This document shows positions 10,100-20,159 of a stretch of 64,000 nt of DNA, one piece after another (within the stretch, counting starts at the first letter, position 1; each line of letters starts with the position of its first letter). Origin of the DNA: Amycolatopsis granulosa (lineage in GTDB: Bacteria > Actinomycetota > Actinomycetes > Mycobacteriales > Pseudonocardiaceae); contig NZ_JAANOV010000001.1 in assembly GCF_011758745.1 (NCBI RefSeq), positions 4,898,001 through 4,962,000 on the forward strand, in the 5' to 3' direction. The notes under the pieces are model-generated. The model saw only the letters and a program-made list of their open reading frames with translations, was not told the origin of the DNA and did no database searches. A program made the position numbers and the translations under genes.

Positions 10100-10777
10100 A
10101 TGACCCTGGGGACGGTGCTGTCGGTCAACCTCGGCTCGAAGCGGGAGCTGCGCGAAGCCGACCTCGGCGTCACCGGGATCGACAAGCGGCCCGTCGCCGG
10201 TCCCGTCGCGGTGGCCGCGCCGGGACCGCGCGGCGTCGGTGCCAGCGGGGTCGCCGGCGACGTGGTGTGCGACCTGCGCCACCACGGCGGCGACGACCAG
10301 GCGGTGTACGTGTACGCGCGGGAAGACCTGGACGTCTGGGCCGGGGAGCTGGGCCGCGATCTGGCCCCGGGCGTGTTCGGCGAGAACCTGACCACGACGG
10401 GACTCGACGTGACCGGTGCGCTGATCGGGGAGCGGTGGCGGGTCGGGGAGTCGCTGCTGCTGGAGGTGACCTCGCCGCGGATTCCGTGCCGGACGTTCGC
10501 CGCCTGGCTGGGCGAGCGCGGGTGGGTGAAGACCTTCACCCGGCGGGCGGTGCCGGGGGCCTACTTCCGGGTGCTGGAGCCCGGGTCCGTGCGGCCCGGG
10601 GACGTGGTGCGGGTGCTGTCGCGGCCGGACCACGGCGTGACGATCGGCATGACGTTCCGGGCGTTCACCACGGAACCTTCGCTGCTGCCGCGGCTGGCCG
10701 GCGTGGACGCCCTCCCGGAATACGACAGGCGCAAGGTCCGCCGCGCAGTGGAGCGGCAGGAAGCGTCCGCGGGCTAG
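10100..10777 (+). CDS. MOSC domain protein (YiiM-like)
   Basis: 225 aa. MOSC domains occur in molybdenum-cofactor sulfurases and in the N-hydroxylated-compound reduction systems YiiM/mARC. The fold is recognisable from TGIDKRPVAGPVAV, GDVVCDLRHHGGDDQAVYVYAREDLDVW, GVFGENLTTTGLDVTGALIGERWRVGE, and the domain's conserved cysteine in SPRIPCRTFAAWLG (about residue 137). A C-terminal three-helix extension (about residues 180-220) is typical of the YiiM branch. The ATG is chosen over an in-frame GTG three codons upstream. The stand-alone gene gives no hint of a partner. Confidence 0.92.
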   Translation: MTLGTVLSVNLGSKRELREADLGVTGIDKRPVAGPVAVAAPGPRGVGASGVAGDVVCDLRHHGGDDQAVYVYAREDLDVWAGELGRDLAPGVFGENLTTTGLDVTGALIGERWRVGESLLLEVTSPRIPCRTFAAWLGERGWVKTFTRRAVPGAYFRVLEPGSVRPGDVVRVLSRPDHGVTIGMTFRAFTTEPSLLPRLAGVDALPEYDRRKVRRAVERQEASAG

Positions 10778-10784
10778 GACCGTC

Positions 10785-11084
10785 GTGTCCGGGCGGGAGA
10801 GTGCCCTCGCGTTTCGAGCGGACCGGGGGACGGCATGCCGCACTGGCCGGTGGGATCCGGGCTACCTGGTGCCCGAGCACGACGATCCATGGACCGTGCA
10901 GGACGTTCTCGGGCTGCCCGGCGACCACGGCAGCCGCATCGAGCTGGTCGATGGCGGCCGGTTCGTGAGCCCGGCCGTCCTGTGCGAGCGGGCCGAGGGC
11001 GAGTACCGGGAAAGCGCGCGGGACGAGGGTGGTGAGGTCACGTTCGACCGGCCCTTCGCGGCGACCCTCGGCCGCACCCGCTGA
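10785..11084 (+). pseudogene. Internally deleted Uma2-type nuclease-fold gene
   Basis: The 99-codon frame contains the N-terminal Uma2/DUF820 motif, PWTVQDVLGLPGDHGSRIELVDG (typical WTVDDYLALPDDGRRYELVDG), and directly after it the family's C-terminal motif YRESARDEGGEVTFDRPFAATL. About 90 residues between them, including the PD-(D/E)xK-like core, are missing without loss of frame. The protein is unlikely to be active. Uma2 genes are abundant in actinobacteria and often decay. Confidence 0.5.
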
Positions 11085-11107
11085 GCCCGGCGTGGCAGGC
11101 TGGGGGC

Positions 11108-11275
11108 ATGGCCCGGCCTTCTCCGCTCCAGGTGCGCAACCTCGTCGTCGCCGTGCTGGCGGCCCTCGTGGCGATCTGGAACGTCACCCACGGCGGGCAG
11201 TGGTGGATCACGGCCCTGTTCGGCGCCGGGTGCGTGCTCGCGCTCGGGTCGGCCGCCCTCAACCGCGCGGGCTGA
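11108..11275 (+). CDS. Small membrane protein of 55 residues
   Basis: MARPSPLQVRNLVVAVLAAL then two hydrophobic segments (about residues 10-25 and 33-50) joined by NVTHGGQWW. There is no known function. A CAGGCT hexamer lies 6 nt before the ATG, the leaderless promoter spacing repeated in this window, and the codon use has the usual GC bias of a real gene. It sits 37 bp upstream of lgt in the same direction. Confidence 0.72.
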   Translation: MARPSPLQVRNLVVAVLAALVAIWNVTHGGQWWITALFGAGCVLALGSAALNRAG

Positions 11276-11312
11276 CCCGCACCCCGTCGGCCGGGCACGT
11301 TACGGTGACGAC

Positions 11313-12257
11313 GTGAATTCCGCCTCGGCTGTGTTCCTCGCAACGATCCCGAGCCCGGACCGCGGCGTCTGGCACCTGGGGCCGATCCCGATCCGCGCCT
11401 ACGCCCTCTGCATCATCGCGGGCATCGTCCTCGCCATCTGGTGGGGCGACCGCCGCTGGGTGCAGCGCGGTGGCACGAAGGGCACGGTCGTGGACATCGC
11501 CGTGTGGGCCGTGCCGTTCGGGCTGGTCGGCGGCCGTCTCTACCACGTCATCACCGACTCGTGGCGGTACTTCGGCGCGGGCAAGGACCCGATCAAGGCG
11601 CTCTACATCTGGGACGGCGGTCTCGGTATCTGGGGCGCGATCGCCCTCGGCGCGGTCGGCGCGTGGATCGGCTGCCGCCGCAAGGGCGTGCCCCTGCCGG
11701 CCATGGCGGACGCGATCGCCCCGGGCATCGTCGCCGCGCAGGCCGTCGGGCGGCTCGGCAACTACTTCAACCAGGAACTCTACGGCGGGCACACGACGCT
11801 GCCCTGGGGCCTGGAGATCTACCAGCGCTTCGACCCGGCCAACCCCGCCATCCCGGACCAGGGTCCGGGCGGCATCGCGTTCGGGCACATCCCGCTCGCC
11901 GACAGCCCGGTGCACCCGACGTTCCTGTACGAGCTGATCTGGAACCTGCTCGTCGCGGCACTGGTCGTGTACGCCGACCGGCGGCTGCGCCTGGGCCACG
12001 GCCGCGCGTTCGCCCTGTACGTCGCGGGGTACACGCTGGGCCGCTTCTGGATCGAGCTGATGCGCACCGACGACGCCAGCCACATCCTCGGGCTGCGGGT
12101 CAACACCTGGACGTCGATCCTGGTCTTCGCCGGCGCGCTGGTCTACTTCTTCGCCGCCCGGCGCCGTGGGCCGCGTGAGGAGCCGGAGACCTTGCGCAGC
12201 AAGGGTGACGAACCGGCCGAGCCGGTGGCGAGCAGCGAGGCCACCGACCGCGAGTAG
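11313..12257 (+). CDS. lgt: Prolipoprotein diacylglyceryl transferase Lgt
   Basis: 314 aa polytopic membrane enzyme that transfers diacylglyceryl from phosphatidylglycerol to the lipobox cysteine of prolipoproteins. The Lgt signature GRLGNYFNQELYGG is near residue 148, with GLVGGRLYHV, GGLGIWGAIALG, and a late GYTLGRFWIELMRTD. A hydrophilic acidic C-terminal tail of about 35 residues is common in actinobacteria. The GTG at 11313 has TACGGT 6 nt upstream. Position just after trpA matches mycobacteria. A likely client is the BtuF-like lipoprotein encoded nearby. Confidence 0.98.
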   Translation: MNSASAVFLATIPSPDRGVWHLGPIPIRAYALCIIAGIVLAIWWGDRRWVQRGGTKGTVVDIAVWAVPFGLVGGRLYHVITDSWRYFGAGKDPIKALYIWDGGLGIWGAIALGAVGAWIGCRRKGVPLPAMADAIAPGIVAAQAVGRLGNYFNQELYGGHTTLPWGLEIYQRFDPANPAIPDQGPGGIAFGHIPLADSPVHPTFLYELIWNLLVAALVVYADRRLRLGHGRAFALYVAGYTLGRFWIELMRTDDASHILGLRVNTWTSILVFAGALVYFFAARRRGPREEPETLRSKGDEPAEPVASSEATDRE

Positions 12258-12298
12258 GGCCGGGCCCGTTCCCGCAGTGGCGTCATCCCGTGCGCCGT

Positions 12299-13108
12299 CT
12301 AGCTGGGCCCGGGCTGGACGAACGGGTCCTCCGGCACGGGCACGGGACGGATCGGCAGCACGGCCAGCCCGCCCCGGCCGGTGGTGTGCACCTCGGCGGA
12401 CGCGCCGTAGTACTCCGCCAGCGCTTCGGCCGTGAGCACCTGCGCCGGGGATCCGGCGGCGACCGCCCGGCCGCGGTCGAGCAGCAGCAGCTGATCGGCG
12501 TACTGGGCGGCGAAGGTCAGGTCGTGCAGCGTCGAGACCACCGTGATGCCGTCCTCACGCCGGAGCCGGTCGATCAGCTCCAGCAGCGCCTGCGCGTGCC
12601 CGAGATCCAGGCCGGTGGTGGGCTCGTCGAGCAGCAGCAGGCTCGCCCGCTGCGCCAGCACCCGCGCCAGCACCGCGCGCTGCCGCTCGCCGCCGGAGAG
12701 CCTGTCCATCCGGCGGCCGGCCAGCCCGGCCAGGTCCAGGCGCGTCAGCACCTCCTCCACAATGGACAGGTCGGCCCGGCTTTCCCTGGCCAGCAGGCCG
12801 AGATGGGGTGTGCGGCCGAGCAGCACGTAGTCGGTGACCGTCAGTCCCGCGGGCACAGCCGGATCCTGCGGCGCATAGCCGACGATCCGGGCGAGTTCCT
12901 TGCGCGGCACCGCGTCCCGGCCGCCGATGCGCACTTCCCCTTGTGCCGGAAGGAGCCCGGCGACGGTTTTGAGCACAGTGGACTTCCCGGCGCCGTTCGG
13001 GCCGACGATCGCCAGCCATCCGCCCTCCGGCACGTCGACCGAAACGGCGTCCAGCACCGGGCAGCCGCCGTACCCGGACCGCATTCCCCGCAACGACAGT
13101 GCGGTCAC
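12299..13108 (-). CDS. B12/siderophore-type ABC importer, ATP-binding protein (BtuD-like)
   Basis: 269 aa. Walker A GPNGAGKST is near residue 36, Q-loop YAPQDPAVP near 80, signature LSGGERQRAVLARVLAQ near 135, Walker B LLLLDEPTTGLD near 158, switch histidine STLHDLTFA. The class is the FecE/BtuD group. The true start is the GTG overlapping the stop of the permease gene; a much longer open frame upstream is a shadow of that gene. Last gene of btuFCD-like operon; the cobalamin riboswitch upstream of the first gene argues for B12 as substrate. Confidence 0.93.
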   Translation of the reverse strand: MTALSLRGMRSGYGGCPVLDAVSVDVPEGGWLAIVGPNGAGKSTVLKTVAGLLPAQGEVRIGGRDAVPRKELARIVGYAPQDPAVPAGLTVTDYVLLGRTPHLGLLARESRADLSIVEEVLTRLDLAGLAGRRMDRLSGGERQRAVLARVLAQRASLLLLDEPTTGLDLGHAQALLELIDRLRREDGITVVSTLHDLTFAAQYADQLLLLDRGRAVAAGSPAQVLTAEALAEYYGASAEVHTTGRGGLAVLPIRPVPVPEDPFVQPGPS

Positions 13109-14133
13109 GACAACCCCCTCCGTGACGAGCGCAGGATCCAGGCGAAGAACGGCGCCCCGGTGAACGCGGTGACCACACCCAGCGGCAGTTCGCCGGGCAT
13201 GATGGTGCGCGCCAGCTGGTCGGCCAGCACCAGGAACGCCGCCCCGCCGATCAGCGACAGCGGGATCACCACGCGGTAGCTCGCTCCGGCGAGCAGGCGC
13301 ACCACGTGTGGCACCACGATCCCGACGAACCCGATGAGCCCGCTCACCGACACCGCGGCCGCGGTCGCCAGCGACGCCGCCGCGAGCACGACCAGCCGGA
13401 TGCGTCCCGGCCGCAGCCCCAGCGAGGCGGCCTCGGCGTCGCCGAGGGCGAGCACGTCGAGCAGCCGCGCCGACAGGCACAGCACGACCGCCGCGACCGC
13501 CACGTACGGCACCGCGATCGCGACCTCGCGCCAGCCACTCACCGTGAGCCCGCCGAGCATCCACGTGTAGACCTGCCGGATCGTGTCCGTGTTCAACTGC
13601 TGCGCGAACGTCTGCACCGCGGTGAGGAACGACGCGACCGCGACCCCGGCCAGCAGCAGCGTGCTCGTGCCGCGGCCCGCGGACCGGCCGACCAGCCAGC
13701 TCAGCCCGACCCCGCCGAGCGCACCGGCGAACGCCGCCAGCGGCAGCGGACCCACCACCCAGCCGGTGACCGCGGGGGCGAGCACGACGACCAGCGTGGC
13801 CGCCATGCCCGCCCCGGCCGCGGCGCCGAGCAGGTAGGGATCGGCGAGCGGATTGCGGAACACGCCCTGGAACGTGGCGCCGGAGACCGCGAGCGCGGCG
13901 CCGACGATCCCGGCGAGCAGCACCCGCGGCACGCGCAGCTGCCACACGATCGCCGCTTCCCGTGCCGACAGCGGCGACCGGCCGCCGATGACCTGTGCCC
14001 AGAGCTCGGCGAGCACGCGCTGCCAGCCCAGGTCGCTCGCGCCCGCGAGGACCGCGCCGATCAGCGCGGCCGCGAGCACCAGCAGACCGGTGAGCAGCAC
14101 CGCTGCGCGCAGCCGCGTCCGGGTGTCAGGCAC
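13105..14133 (-). CDS. FecCD-family permease (BtuC-like)
   Basis: 342 aa with about ten membrane helices. Typical FecCD features: LRVPRVLLAGIVGAALAVSGATFQGVFRNPLADPYLLGAAAGAG, the coupling loop GDAEAASLGLRPGRIR, and SGLIGFVGIVVPHVVRLLAGASYR. It forms the transmembrane channel with the ATPase encoded 4 nt downstream. The GTG start at 14133 overlaps the end of the binding-protein gene by 8 nt, so all three are coupled. Confidence 0.95.
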   Translation of the reverse strand: MPDTRTRLRAAVLLTGLLVLAAALIGAVLAGASDLGWQRVLAELWAQVIGGRSPLSAREAAIVWQLRVPRVLLAGIVGAALAVSGATFQGVFRNPLADPYLLGAAAGAGMAATLVVVLAPAVTGWVVGPLPLAAFAGALGGVGLSWLVGRSAGRGTSTLLLAGVAVASFLTAVQTFAQQLNTDTIRQVYTWMLGGLTVSGWREVAIAVPYVAVAAVVLCLSARLLDVLALGDAEAASLGLRPGRIRLVVLAAASLATAAAVSVSGLIGFVGIVVPHVVRLLAGASYRVVIPLSLIGGAAFLVLADQLARTIMPGELPLGVVTAFTGAPFFAWILRSSRRGLS

Positions 14134-15055
14134 CGGCCTTCGCCACCGCGTCCGCCACGGTCCGGACGAGTTCGACGATGCGCGGGCTCCACCGGGAGGC
14201 GATGTCGTCGTCGAGCGCGATCACCTGGTTGCGCTGCACGGCGGTCAGGGTGTTCCAGCCCGGCCGCGCGGCGACCGTCTGCGCGCTCTGCCCGCAGCAC
14301 TTGCTGTCGGCGAGGAAGACGAGATCCGGGTTGGCCTGCAGGATGCGCTCGGCCGACAGTTGCGGGTAGCCGCCGTTCGCCTTCGGGTCGGTCCCGTCGG
14401 CGATGTCGGTCAGCCCGAACCGGGTGAGCACCTGGCCGATGAAGGTGGCCGAGGTCGCGCTGTAGTACGTCGGGTCCAGCTCCCAGTAGTACGACAGCGG
14501 CCGCGCCGGCTTGCGGGTGTCCGCGACGACCTTGTCGATGTCGTCCCGCGTCTGCCGCGCCAGGCTTTCGCCCTCGGCCTGGTGCCCGGTCGCCTTGCCC
14601 AGCGCCTGGAACTGCGCGTAGGCGTCGTCGAGGGTCTTGGCGTCCGGCATCACCAGCGTCTTCGTGCCGATCTTCGCCAGGGCGTCGGCCAGCCCGGTGG
14701 GGTCGGCGTAGACGACGACCAGGTCGGGGTGGTAGGCGGCGATCGCCTCGGGATCGGGGTTCAGCCCGGACAGCTGGGTGTGCGGGGCCTGCGCGGGGTA
14801 GTCGGACGCCGAGTCGACGGCGACCACCTGGGGCCCGGCGCCGAGCGCGAACAACGTCTCGGTGGCCGACGGGGACAGCGACACGATGCGCTGCGGCTGC
14901 CGGTCCAGCGTCACGGCCGGGGCGCCGGGGGCGGCGACGGTGACGGGGAAGGCACCCTCGGTGTCCGGCGGTGCGGCGGAAGTCTCCGGCGGCCGGGTGG
15001 CGCACCCGGTCAGGACGAGCAGCAGCGCGAGGAGCGGTGCGAAACGACGGAACAC
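14126..15055 (-). CDS. Periplasmic-type binding lipoprotein for cobalamin/iron complexes (BtuF-like)
   Basis: 309 aa. Lipoprotein signal peptide with lipobox LTGC (Cys about residue 17), then PQRIVSLSPSATETLFALGAG, the opening of BtuF/FecB class III binding domains, DLVVVY near 110, and ANPDLVFLADSKCCGQS in the second lobe. The GTG at 15055 has a GAGGA ribosome site 6 nt upstream. It captures the ligand outside the membrane and is first in the operon under the cobalamin riboswitch, which makes vitamin B12 or another corrinoid the best substrate. Confidence 0.93.
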   Translation of the reverse strand: MFRRFAPLLALLLVLTGCATRPPETSAAPPDTEGAFPVTVAAPGAPAVTLDRQPQRIVSLSPSATETLFALGAGPQVVAVDSASDYPAQAPHTQLSGLNPDPEAIAAYHPDLVVVYADPTGLADALAKIGTKTLVMPDAKTLDDAYAQFQALGKATGHQAEGESLARQTRDDIDKVVADTRKPARPLSYYWELDPTYYSATSATFIGQVLTRFGLTDIADGTDPKANGGYPQLSAERILQANPDLVFLADSKCCGQSAQTVAARPGWNTLTAVQRNQVIALDDDIASRWSPRIVELVRTVADAVAKAGA

Positions 15056-15134
15056 AAGAAATCCTCAGGTTTCCGGCCGGCGTCACGGGGCCCCGTCCCG
15101 CACCCAGGCGTTACGGACGCCGCACCCCTGCGCC

Positions 15135-15295
15135 GGGGGCGTTCTGGCGTCGGCGCGGCGGCAGGCGACCTGGCTCGACCGGGTGTGCACCCAGCGCACC
15201 CGAGTCATCACAGTTGCGGCACAGCACCGGGTTCACACCGGTTTCGCGGCCGCCGCGTCACTGGTCGGCAAGCCGCTGACCAGCGTGAGGAACGC
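15135..15295 (-). ncRNA. Cobalamin (AdoCbl) riboswitch
   Basis: Read on the minus strand the leader contains the core elements of the class: AACCGGTGTGAACCCGG, then GTGCCGCAACTGTGAT (15207-15222, the B12-box core), and GAGCCAGGTCGCCTGCC (15159-15175). The outer helix closes as GCGTTC (15289-15294) with GAACGC (15139-15144). Between the aptamer and the start of the BtuF-like gene a GACGGGGCCCCGTG hairpin could act as expression platform. In this class ligand binding normally shuts off uptake genes. The rest of the gap to gltB (15296-15572) holds the gltB promoter region, in which I could not assign a specific box. Confidence 0.9.
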
Positions 15296-15572
15296 TACCA
15301 CCGCTGATTCTGGTCAATCGCGGCGAGACTCGCGTAATCTTCACGGGATCGCGCGCGGCGTAGAGTCGGGGACAGCACCGGCCGCAGCCCATCAAGAACG
15401 ATGTCGTTCCTCGCAGCCAGATCGTTACCATCGGATGAGAAATTCCACAGGCGAGATGGTGCCGTCCTGTTTCCTGGGTGTTAAGGTCGCGCTAATCCAA
15501 GGGCCATCGTCGTCCCACAGCAGTACCGGGGGAACTTTCCGAACTGATTGAGACGACGAAGGAGGTCCCCGC

Positions 15573-18500
15573 ATGATCTTCTCCGCCAACCCGGGCAAGC
15601 AGGGCCTGTACGACCCTGCCCTGGAGCAGGATTCGTGCGGCGTGGCGATGGTGGCCGACATCCAGGGCCGCCGCACGCACGCCATCGTCACCGACGGGCT
15701 GACGGCGCTGATCAACCTGGACCACCGGGGCGCCGCGGGTGCCGAGCCGACCTCCGGCGACGGCGCCGGGATCCTCGTGCAGCTGCCCGACCAGCTGCTC
15801 CGTGCGGAGGCGGGGGTCACGCTGCCCGAGCCCGACGCGCGGGGCCACCACCGCTACGCCGCCGGCATCGCGTTCCTGCCCGCCGAGGAGGAGGCGCGGA
15901 ACAAGGCCGTGGCGCTGATCGAGCGCCTGGCCGGCGAGGAGAGCCTCGAGGTGCTGGGCTGGCGCGAGGTGCCGGTCGACCCGGACGGCGCCGGCCTCGG
16001 TCCCACCGCGCGGTCGGTGATGCCGCACTTCGCGATGCTGTTCGTGGCCGGCATGCCGGACGCCGACGGCGCGCGCCCGTCCGGTCTGGAGCTGGACCGG
16101 CTCACGTTCTGCCTGCGCAAGCGCGCCGAACACGAGAGCCGCAACATCGCGGGCGCCGGGTCCGATGGCGTCTACTTCCCGTCGCTGTCCTCGCGCACCC
16201 TGGTCTACAAGGGAATGCTCACCCCCGAGCAGCTCCCGGCGTTCTTCGGCGACCTCCGCGACGCACGGCTCACCAGCGCCATCGCCCTGGTGCACAGCCG
16301 GTTCTCCACCAACACGTTCCCGTCCTGGCCGCTGGCGCACCCGTTCCGGTTCGTCGCGCACAACGGCGAGATCAACACGATCCGCGGCAACCGCAACCGC
16401 ATGCGCGCCCGCGAGGCGCTGCTCGAGGCGGGCGCGCTCCCGGGCGATCTGACCCGGCTGTACCCGATCTGCTCACCGGAGGCGTCGGACTCGGCGTCCT
16501 TCGACGAGGTGCTCGAGCTGCTGCACCTGGGTGGCCGCAGCCTGCCGCACGCCGTGCTGATGATGATCCCGGAGGCGTGGGAGAACCACACCACGATGGA
16601 CGCGCACCGGCGCGCGTTCTACCAGTACCACGCCAGCCTGATGGAACCGTGGGACGGCCCGGCCTGCGTGACCTTCACCGACGGCAGCCTGGTCGGCGCG
16701 GTGCTGGACCGCAACGGCCTGCGCCCCTGCCGCTGGTGGCGCACCGCCGACGACCGCGTCGTGCTGGCCAGCGAGGCCGGCGTGCTGGACGTACCGCCGG
16801 AGAAGGTGGTCGCCAAGGGCAGGCTCAAGCCGGGCCGCATGTTCCTGGTGGACACCGAGGCCGGCCGCATCGTCGCGGACGACGAGATCAAGTCGCAGCT
16901 GGCACAGCAGCACCCGTACGAGGAGTGGCTGCACGCCGGTCTGCTGCAGCTGGCCGACCTGCCCGACCGCGACCACGTCACGCAGAGCCACGACTCGGTG
17001 CTGCGCCGTCAGCTCGCCTTCGGCTACTCCGAAGAGGAACTGAAGATCCTGCTCGCGCCGATGGCGGAGAAGGGTGCCGAGCCGCTCGGCTCGATGGGCA
17101 CCGACACCCCGCCCGCGGTGCTGTCCCAGCGGTCGCGCCAGCTCTACGACTACTTCAAGCAGAACTTCGCGCAGGTGACCAACCCGCCGCTGGACGCGAT
17201 CCGCGAGGAGCTGGTCACCTCGATGAGCCGGATCATGGGTCCCGAGCGCAACCTGCTCGACCCGGGCCCGGCCTCCTGCCGGCACATCCAGCTGCCCTAC
17301 CCGGTCATCGACAACGACGAGCTGGCCAAGCTCATCCACATCAACGACGACGGCGACCTGCCCGGCTTCGCCTGCACCGTCCTGTCCGGACTGTTCGAAG
17401 TGGACGGCGGAGGCAAGGCACTGGCGGAGGCGATCGAGCGGGTGCGCCGCGAGGCGTCCGAGGCGATCGCGGCCGGCGCCCGCACGCTGGTGCTGTCCGA
17501 CCGGGACTCCGACCACCGGATGGCACCGATCCCGTCGCTGCTTCTGGTCTCCGCGGTGCACCACCACCTGGTGCGCACCAAGGAACGGCTGCGCGTGGCG
17601 CTCGTCGTGGAAAGCGGGGACGCCCGCGAGGTGCACCACATCGCGCTGCTGCTCGGCTACGGCGCCGCGGCGGTGAACCCGTACCTGGCGTTCGAGACGA
17701 TCGAGGACATGATCGCCCAGGGCGCGATCAGCGGCATCGAGCCGCGCAAGGCCGTGCGCAACTACGTCAACGCGCTCGTCAAGGGCGTCCTGAAGATCAT
17801 GTCCAAGATGGGCATCTCGACCGTGGGCGCCTACACCGCGGCGCAGGTGTTCGAGTCGCTGGGGCTGTCGCAGGAAGTGCTCGACGAGTACTTCACGGGC
17901 ACGGTGTCCAAGCTCGGCGGCGTCGGCCTGGACGTGCTCGCCGAGGAGGTCGCGGTCCGGCACCGCCGGGCCTACCCGGACAACCCCACCGACCGCGTGC
18001 ACCGCCGGCTCGACAGCGGCGGCGAGTACGCCTACCGGCGCGAGGGCGAGCTGCACCTGTTCACCCCGGAGACGGTGTTCCTGCTGCAGCACGCCAGCAA
18101 GACCCGCCGCGACGAGGTGTACCGCCGCTACGCCGAGGAGGTGCACCGCCTCTCCCGCGAGGGCGGCGCGCTGCGCGGCTTGTTCAAGTTCCGCACGCAG
18201 GGCCGCACCCCGGTGCCCATCGACGAGGTCGAGTCGGTCGAGTCGATCTGCCGGCGCTTCAACACCGGCGCGATGTCCTACGGCTCGATCTCCGCCGAGG
18301 CGCACCAGACCCTCGCGATCGCGATGAACCGCATCGGCGGCCGGTCCAACACGGGTGAGGGTGGCGAGGACCCGGAGCGGCTCTACGACCCGGAGCGGCG
18401 CAGCGCGATCAAGCAGGTCGCCAGCGGCCGGTTCGGGGTGACCAGCGAGTACCTGGTCAACGCCGACGACATCCAGATCAAGATGGCGCAGGGCGCCAAG

Positions 18501-20159
18501 CCCGGCGAGGGCGGCCAGCTGCCGCCGAACAAGGTGTACCCGTGGATCGCGCGCACCCGGCACTCCACGCCGGGGGTCGGCCTCATCTCGCCGCCGCCGC
18601 ACCACGACATCTACTCGATCGAGGACCTGGCGCAGCTGATCCACGACCTGAAGAACGCCAACGAGCAGGCCCGCATCCACGTGAAGCTCGTCAGCTCGCT
18701 CGGCGTCGGCACCGTCGCCGCGGGTGTGTCCAAGGCGCACGCGGACGTGGTGCTGATCTCCGGTCACGACGGCGGTACCGGCGCCTCGCCGCTGAATTCG
18801 CTCAAGCACGCGGGCACGCCGTGGGAGATCGGCCTGGCCGAGACCCAGCAGACCCTGATGCTCAACGGCCTGCGCGACCGCATCACCGTGCAGGTCGATG
18901 GTGCCATGAAGACCGGCCGGGACGTCGTGGTCGCGGCGCTGCTCGGCGCCGAGGAGTACGGCTTCGCGACCGCGCCGCTCATCGTCGCGGGCTGCATCAT
19001 GATGCGGGTCTGCCACCTGGACACCTGCCCGGTGGGCGTGGCGACGCAGAACCCGGACCTGCGCAAGCGGTACACCGGGCAGGCCGAGCACGTGGTGAAC
19101 TACTTCCGGTTCGTCGCGCAGGAGGTCCGCGAGCTGCTGGCCGAACTGGGCTTCCGCACCCTGGACGAGGCGATCGGCCGGGCCGACGTGCTGGACACCG
19201 ACGAGGCCGTGCACCACTGGAAGGCTTCCGGGCTGGACCTGACGCCGATCTTCGAGATGCCTGCCGACACCCCGTACGGCGGGGCACGGCGCAAGATCCG
19301 CGAGCAGGACCACGGCCTCGAGCACGCGCTGGACCGTACGCTGATCCAGCTGTCCGAGGCGGCGCTGGAGGACGCCCACCCGGTCCGGCTCGAACTGCCG
19401 GTGCGCAACGTCAACCGCACGGTCGGCACGCTGCTGGGCTCGGAGATCACCCGTCGCTACGGCGGGGAGGGCCTGCCCGACGGCACCATCCACATCCGGC
19501 TCACCGGATCGGCGGGACAGTCCCTGGGCGCGTTCCTGCCCCGGGGTGTCACGCTGGAGATGGTCGGGGACGCCAACGACTACGTGGGCAAGGGCCTGTC
19601 CGGCGGGCGCATCATCGTGCGCCCCGACCCGGACGCGACGTTCGCCGCCGAACGTCAGGTCATCGCCGGCAACACGCTGGCCTACGGTGCGACCGCGGGG
19701 GAGATGTTCCTGCGCGGCCAGGTGGGCGAGCGGTTCTGCGTACGCAACTCGGGCGCCACCGTCGTCGCCGAGGGCGTGGGCGACCACGCCTTCGAATACA
19801 TGACCGGCGGCCGCGCGGTGGTGCTCGGCCCGACCGGACGCAACCTCGCCGCGGGCATGTCCGGCGGCATCGGCTACGTCCTCGACCTCGACCAGGGCAA
19901 CGTCAACGGCGAGATGGTCGAGCTGCTCCCGCTGGAGCCCGAGGATCTGAACTGGTTGAAGGACATCGTGACCCGTCACCACGAACTCACCCGCTCGGCG
20001 GTCGCCGCGTCGCTGCTCGGCGACTGGCCGCGCCGCTCGGCGAGCTTCACCAAGGTGATGCCGCGCGACTACAAGCGCGTGCTGGAGGCGACCAAGGCCG
20101 CCAAGGCCGCGGGGCGGGACGTCGACGAGGCGATCATGGAGGTGGCGTCCCGTGGCTGA
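15573..20159 (+). CDS. gltB: Glutamate synthase (NADPH) large subunit GltB
   Basis: 1528 aa. Transfers the glutamine amide to 2-oxoglutarate. Order of domains: class II glutaminase with the nucleophile in [15 protein letters not shown] (Cys22, so a propeptide of 21 residues is removed), central domain, FMN-binding TIM barrel ([53 protein letters not shown]), the 3Fe-4S cysteines in [20 protein letters not shown], and the C-terminal beta-helix GXGXG domain. A strong ribosome site GGAGGT lies 7 nt before the ATG. It overlaps gltD by 8 nt. No convincing GlnR box was found upstream. Confidence 0.98.
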   Translation: MIFSANPGKQGLYDPALEQDSCGVAMVADIQGRRTHAIVTDGLTALINLDHRGAAGAEPTSGDGAGILVQLPDQLLRAEAGVTLPEPDARGHHRYAAGIAFLPAEEEARNKAVALIERLAGEESLEVLGWREVPVDPDGAGLGPTARSVMPHFAMLFVAGMPDADGARPSGLELDRLTFCLRKRAEHESRNIAGAGSDGVYFPSLSSRTLVYKGMLTPEQLPAFFGDLRDARLTSAIALVHSRFSTNTFPSWPLAHPFRFVAHNGEINTIRGNRNRMRAREALLEAGALPGDLTRLYPICSPEASDSASFDEVLELLHLGGRSLPHAVLMMIPEAWENHTTMDAHRRAFYQYHASLMEPWDGPACVTFTDGSLVGAVLDRNGLRPCRWWRTADDRVVLASEAGVLDVPPEKVVAKGRLKPGRMFLVDTEAGRIVADDEIKSQLAQQHPYEEWLHAGLLQLADLPDRDHVTQSHDSVLRRQLAFGYSEEELKILLAPMAEKGAEPLGSMGTDTPPAVLSQRSRQLYDYFKQNFAQVTNPPLDAIREELVTSMSRIMGPERNLLDPGPASCRHIQLPYPVIDNDELAKLIHINDDGDLPGFACTVLSGLFEVDGGGKALAEAIERVRREASEAIAAGARTLVLSDRDSDHRMAPIPSLLLVSAVHHHLVRTKERLRVALVVESGDAREVHHIALLLGYGAAAVNPYLAFETIEDMIAQGAISGIEPRKAVRNYVNALVKGVLKIMSKMGISTVGAYTAAQVFESLGLSQEVLDEYFTGTVSKLGGVGLDVLAEEVAVRHRRAYPDNPTDRVHRRLDSGGEYAYRREGELHLFTPETVFLLQHASKTRRDEVYRRYAEEVHRLSREGGALRGLFKFRTQGRTPVPIDEVESVESICRRFNTGAMSYGSISAEAHQTLAIAMNRIGGRSNTGEGGEDPERLYDPERRSAIKQVASGRFGVTSEYLVNADDIQIKMAQGAKPGEGGQLPPNKVYPWIARTRHSTPGVGLISPPPHHDIYSIEDLAQLIHDLKNANEQARIHVKLVSSLGVGTVAAGVSKAHADVVLISGHDGGTGASPLNSLKHAGTPWEIGLAETQQTLMLNGLRDRITVQVDGAMKTGRDVVVAALLGAEEYGFATAPLIVAGCIMMRVCHLDTCPVGVATQNPDLRKRYTGQAEHVVNYFRFVAQEVRELLAELGFRTLDEAIGRADVLDTDEAVHHWKASGLDLTPIFEMPADTPYGGARRKIREQDHGLEHALDRTLIQLSEAALEDAHPVRLELPVRNVNRTVGTLLGSEITRRYGGEGLPDGTIHIRLTGSAGQSLGAFLPRGVTLEMVGDANDYVGKGLSGGRIIVRPDPDATFAAERQVIAGNTLAYGATAGEMFLRGQVGERFCVRNSGATVVAEGVGDHAFEYMTGGRAVVLGPTGRNLAAGMSGGIGYVLDLDQGNVNGEMVELLPLEPEDLNWLKDIVTRHHELTRSAVAASLLGDWPRRSASFTKVMPRDYKRVLEATKAAKAAGRDVDEAIMEVASRG

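Noticed and set aside
12260-12312. Terminator between lgt and the B12 importer genes
   Set aside because: CCGGGCCC and GGGCCCGG are complementary but nearly 40 nt apart; in such GC-rich DNA this is weak evidence.
15296-15572. GlnR box before gltB
   Set aside because: GTTAC and GAAAT at 15423-15445 recall half sites but the spacing (10 instead of 6) is wrong and no second pair follows.
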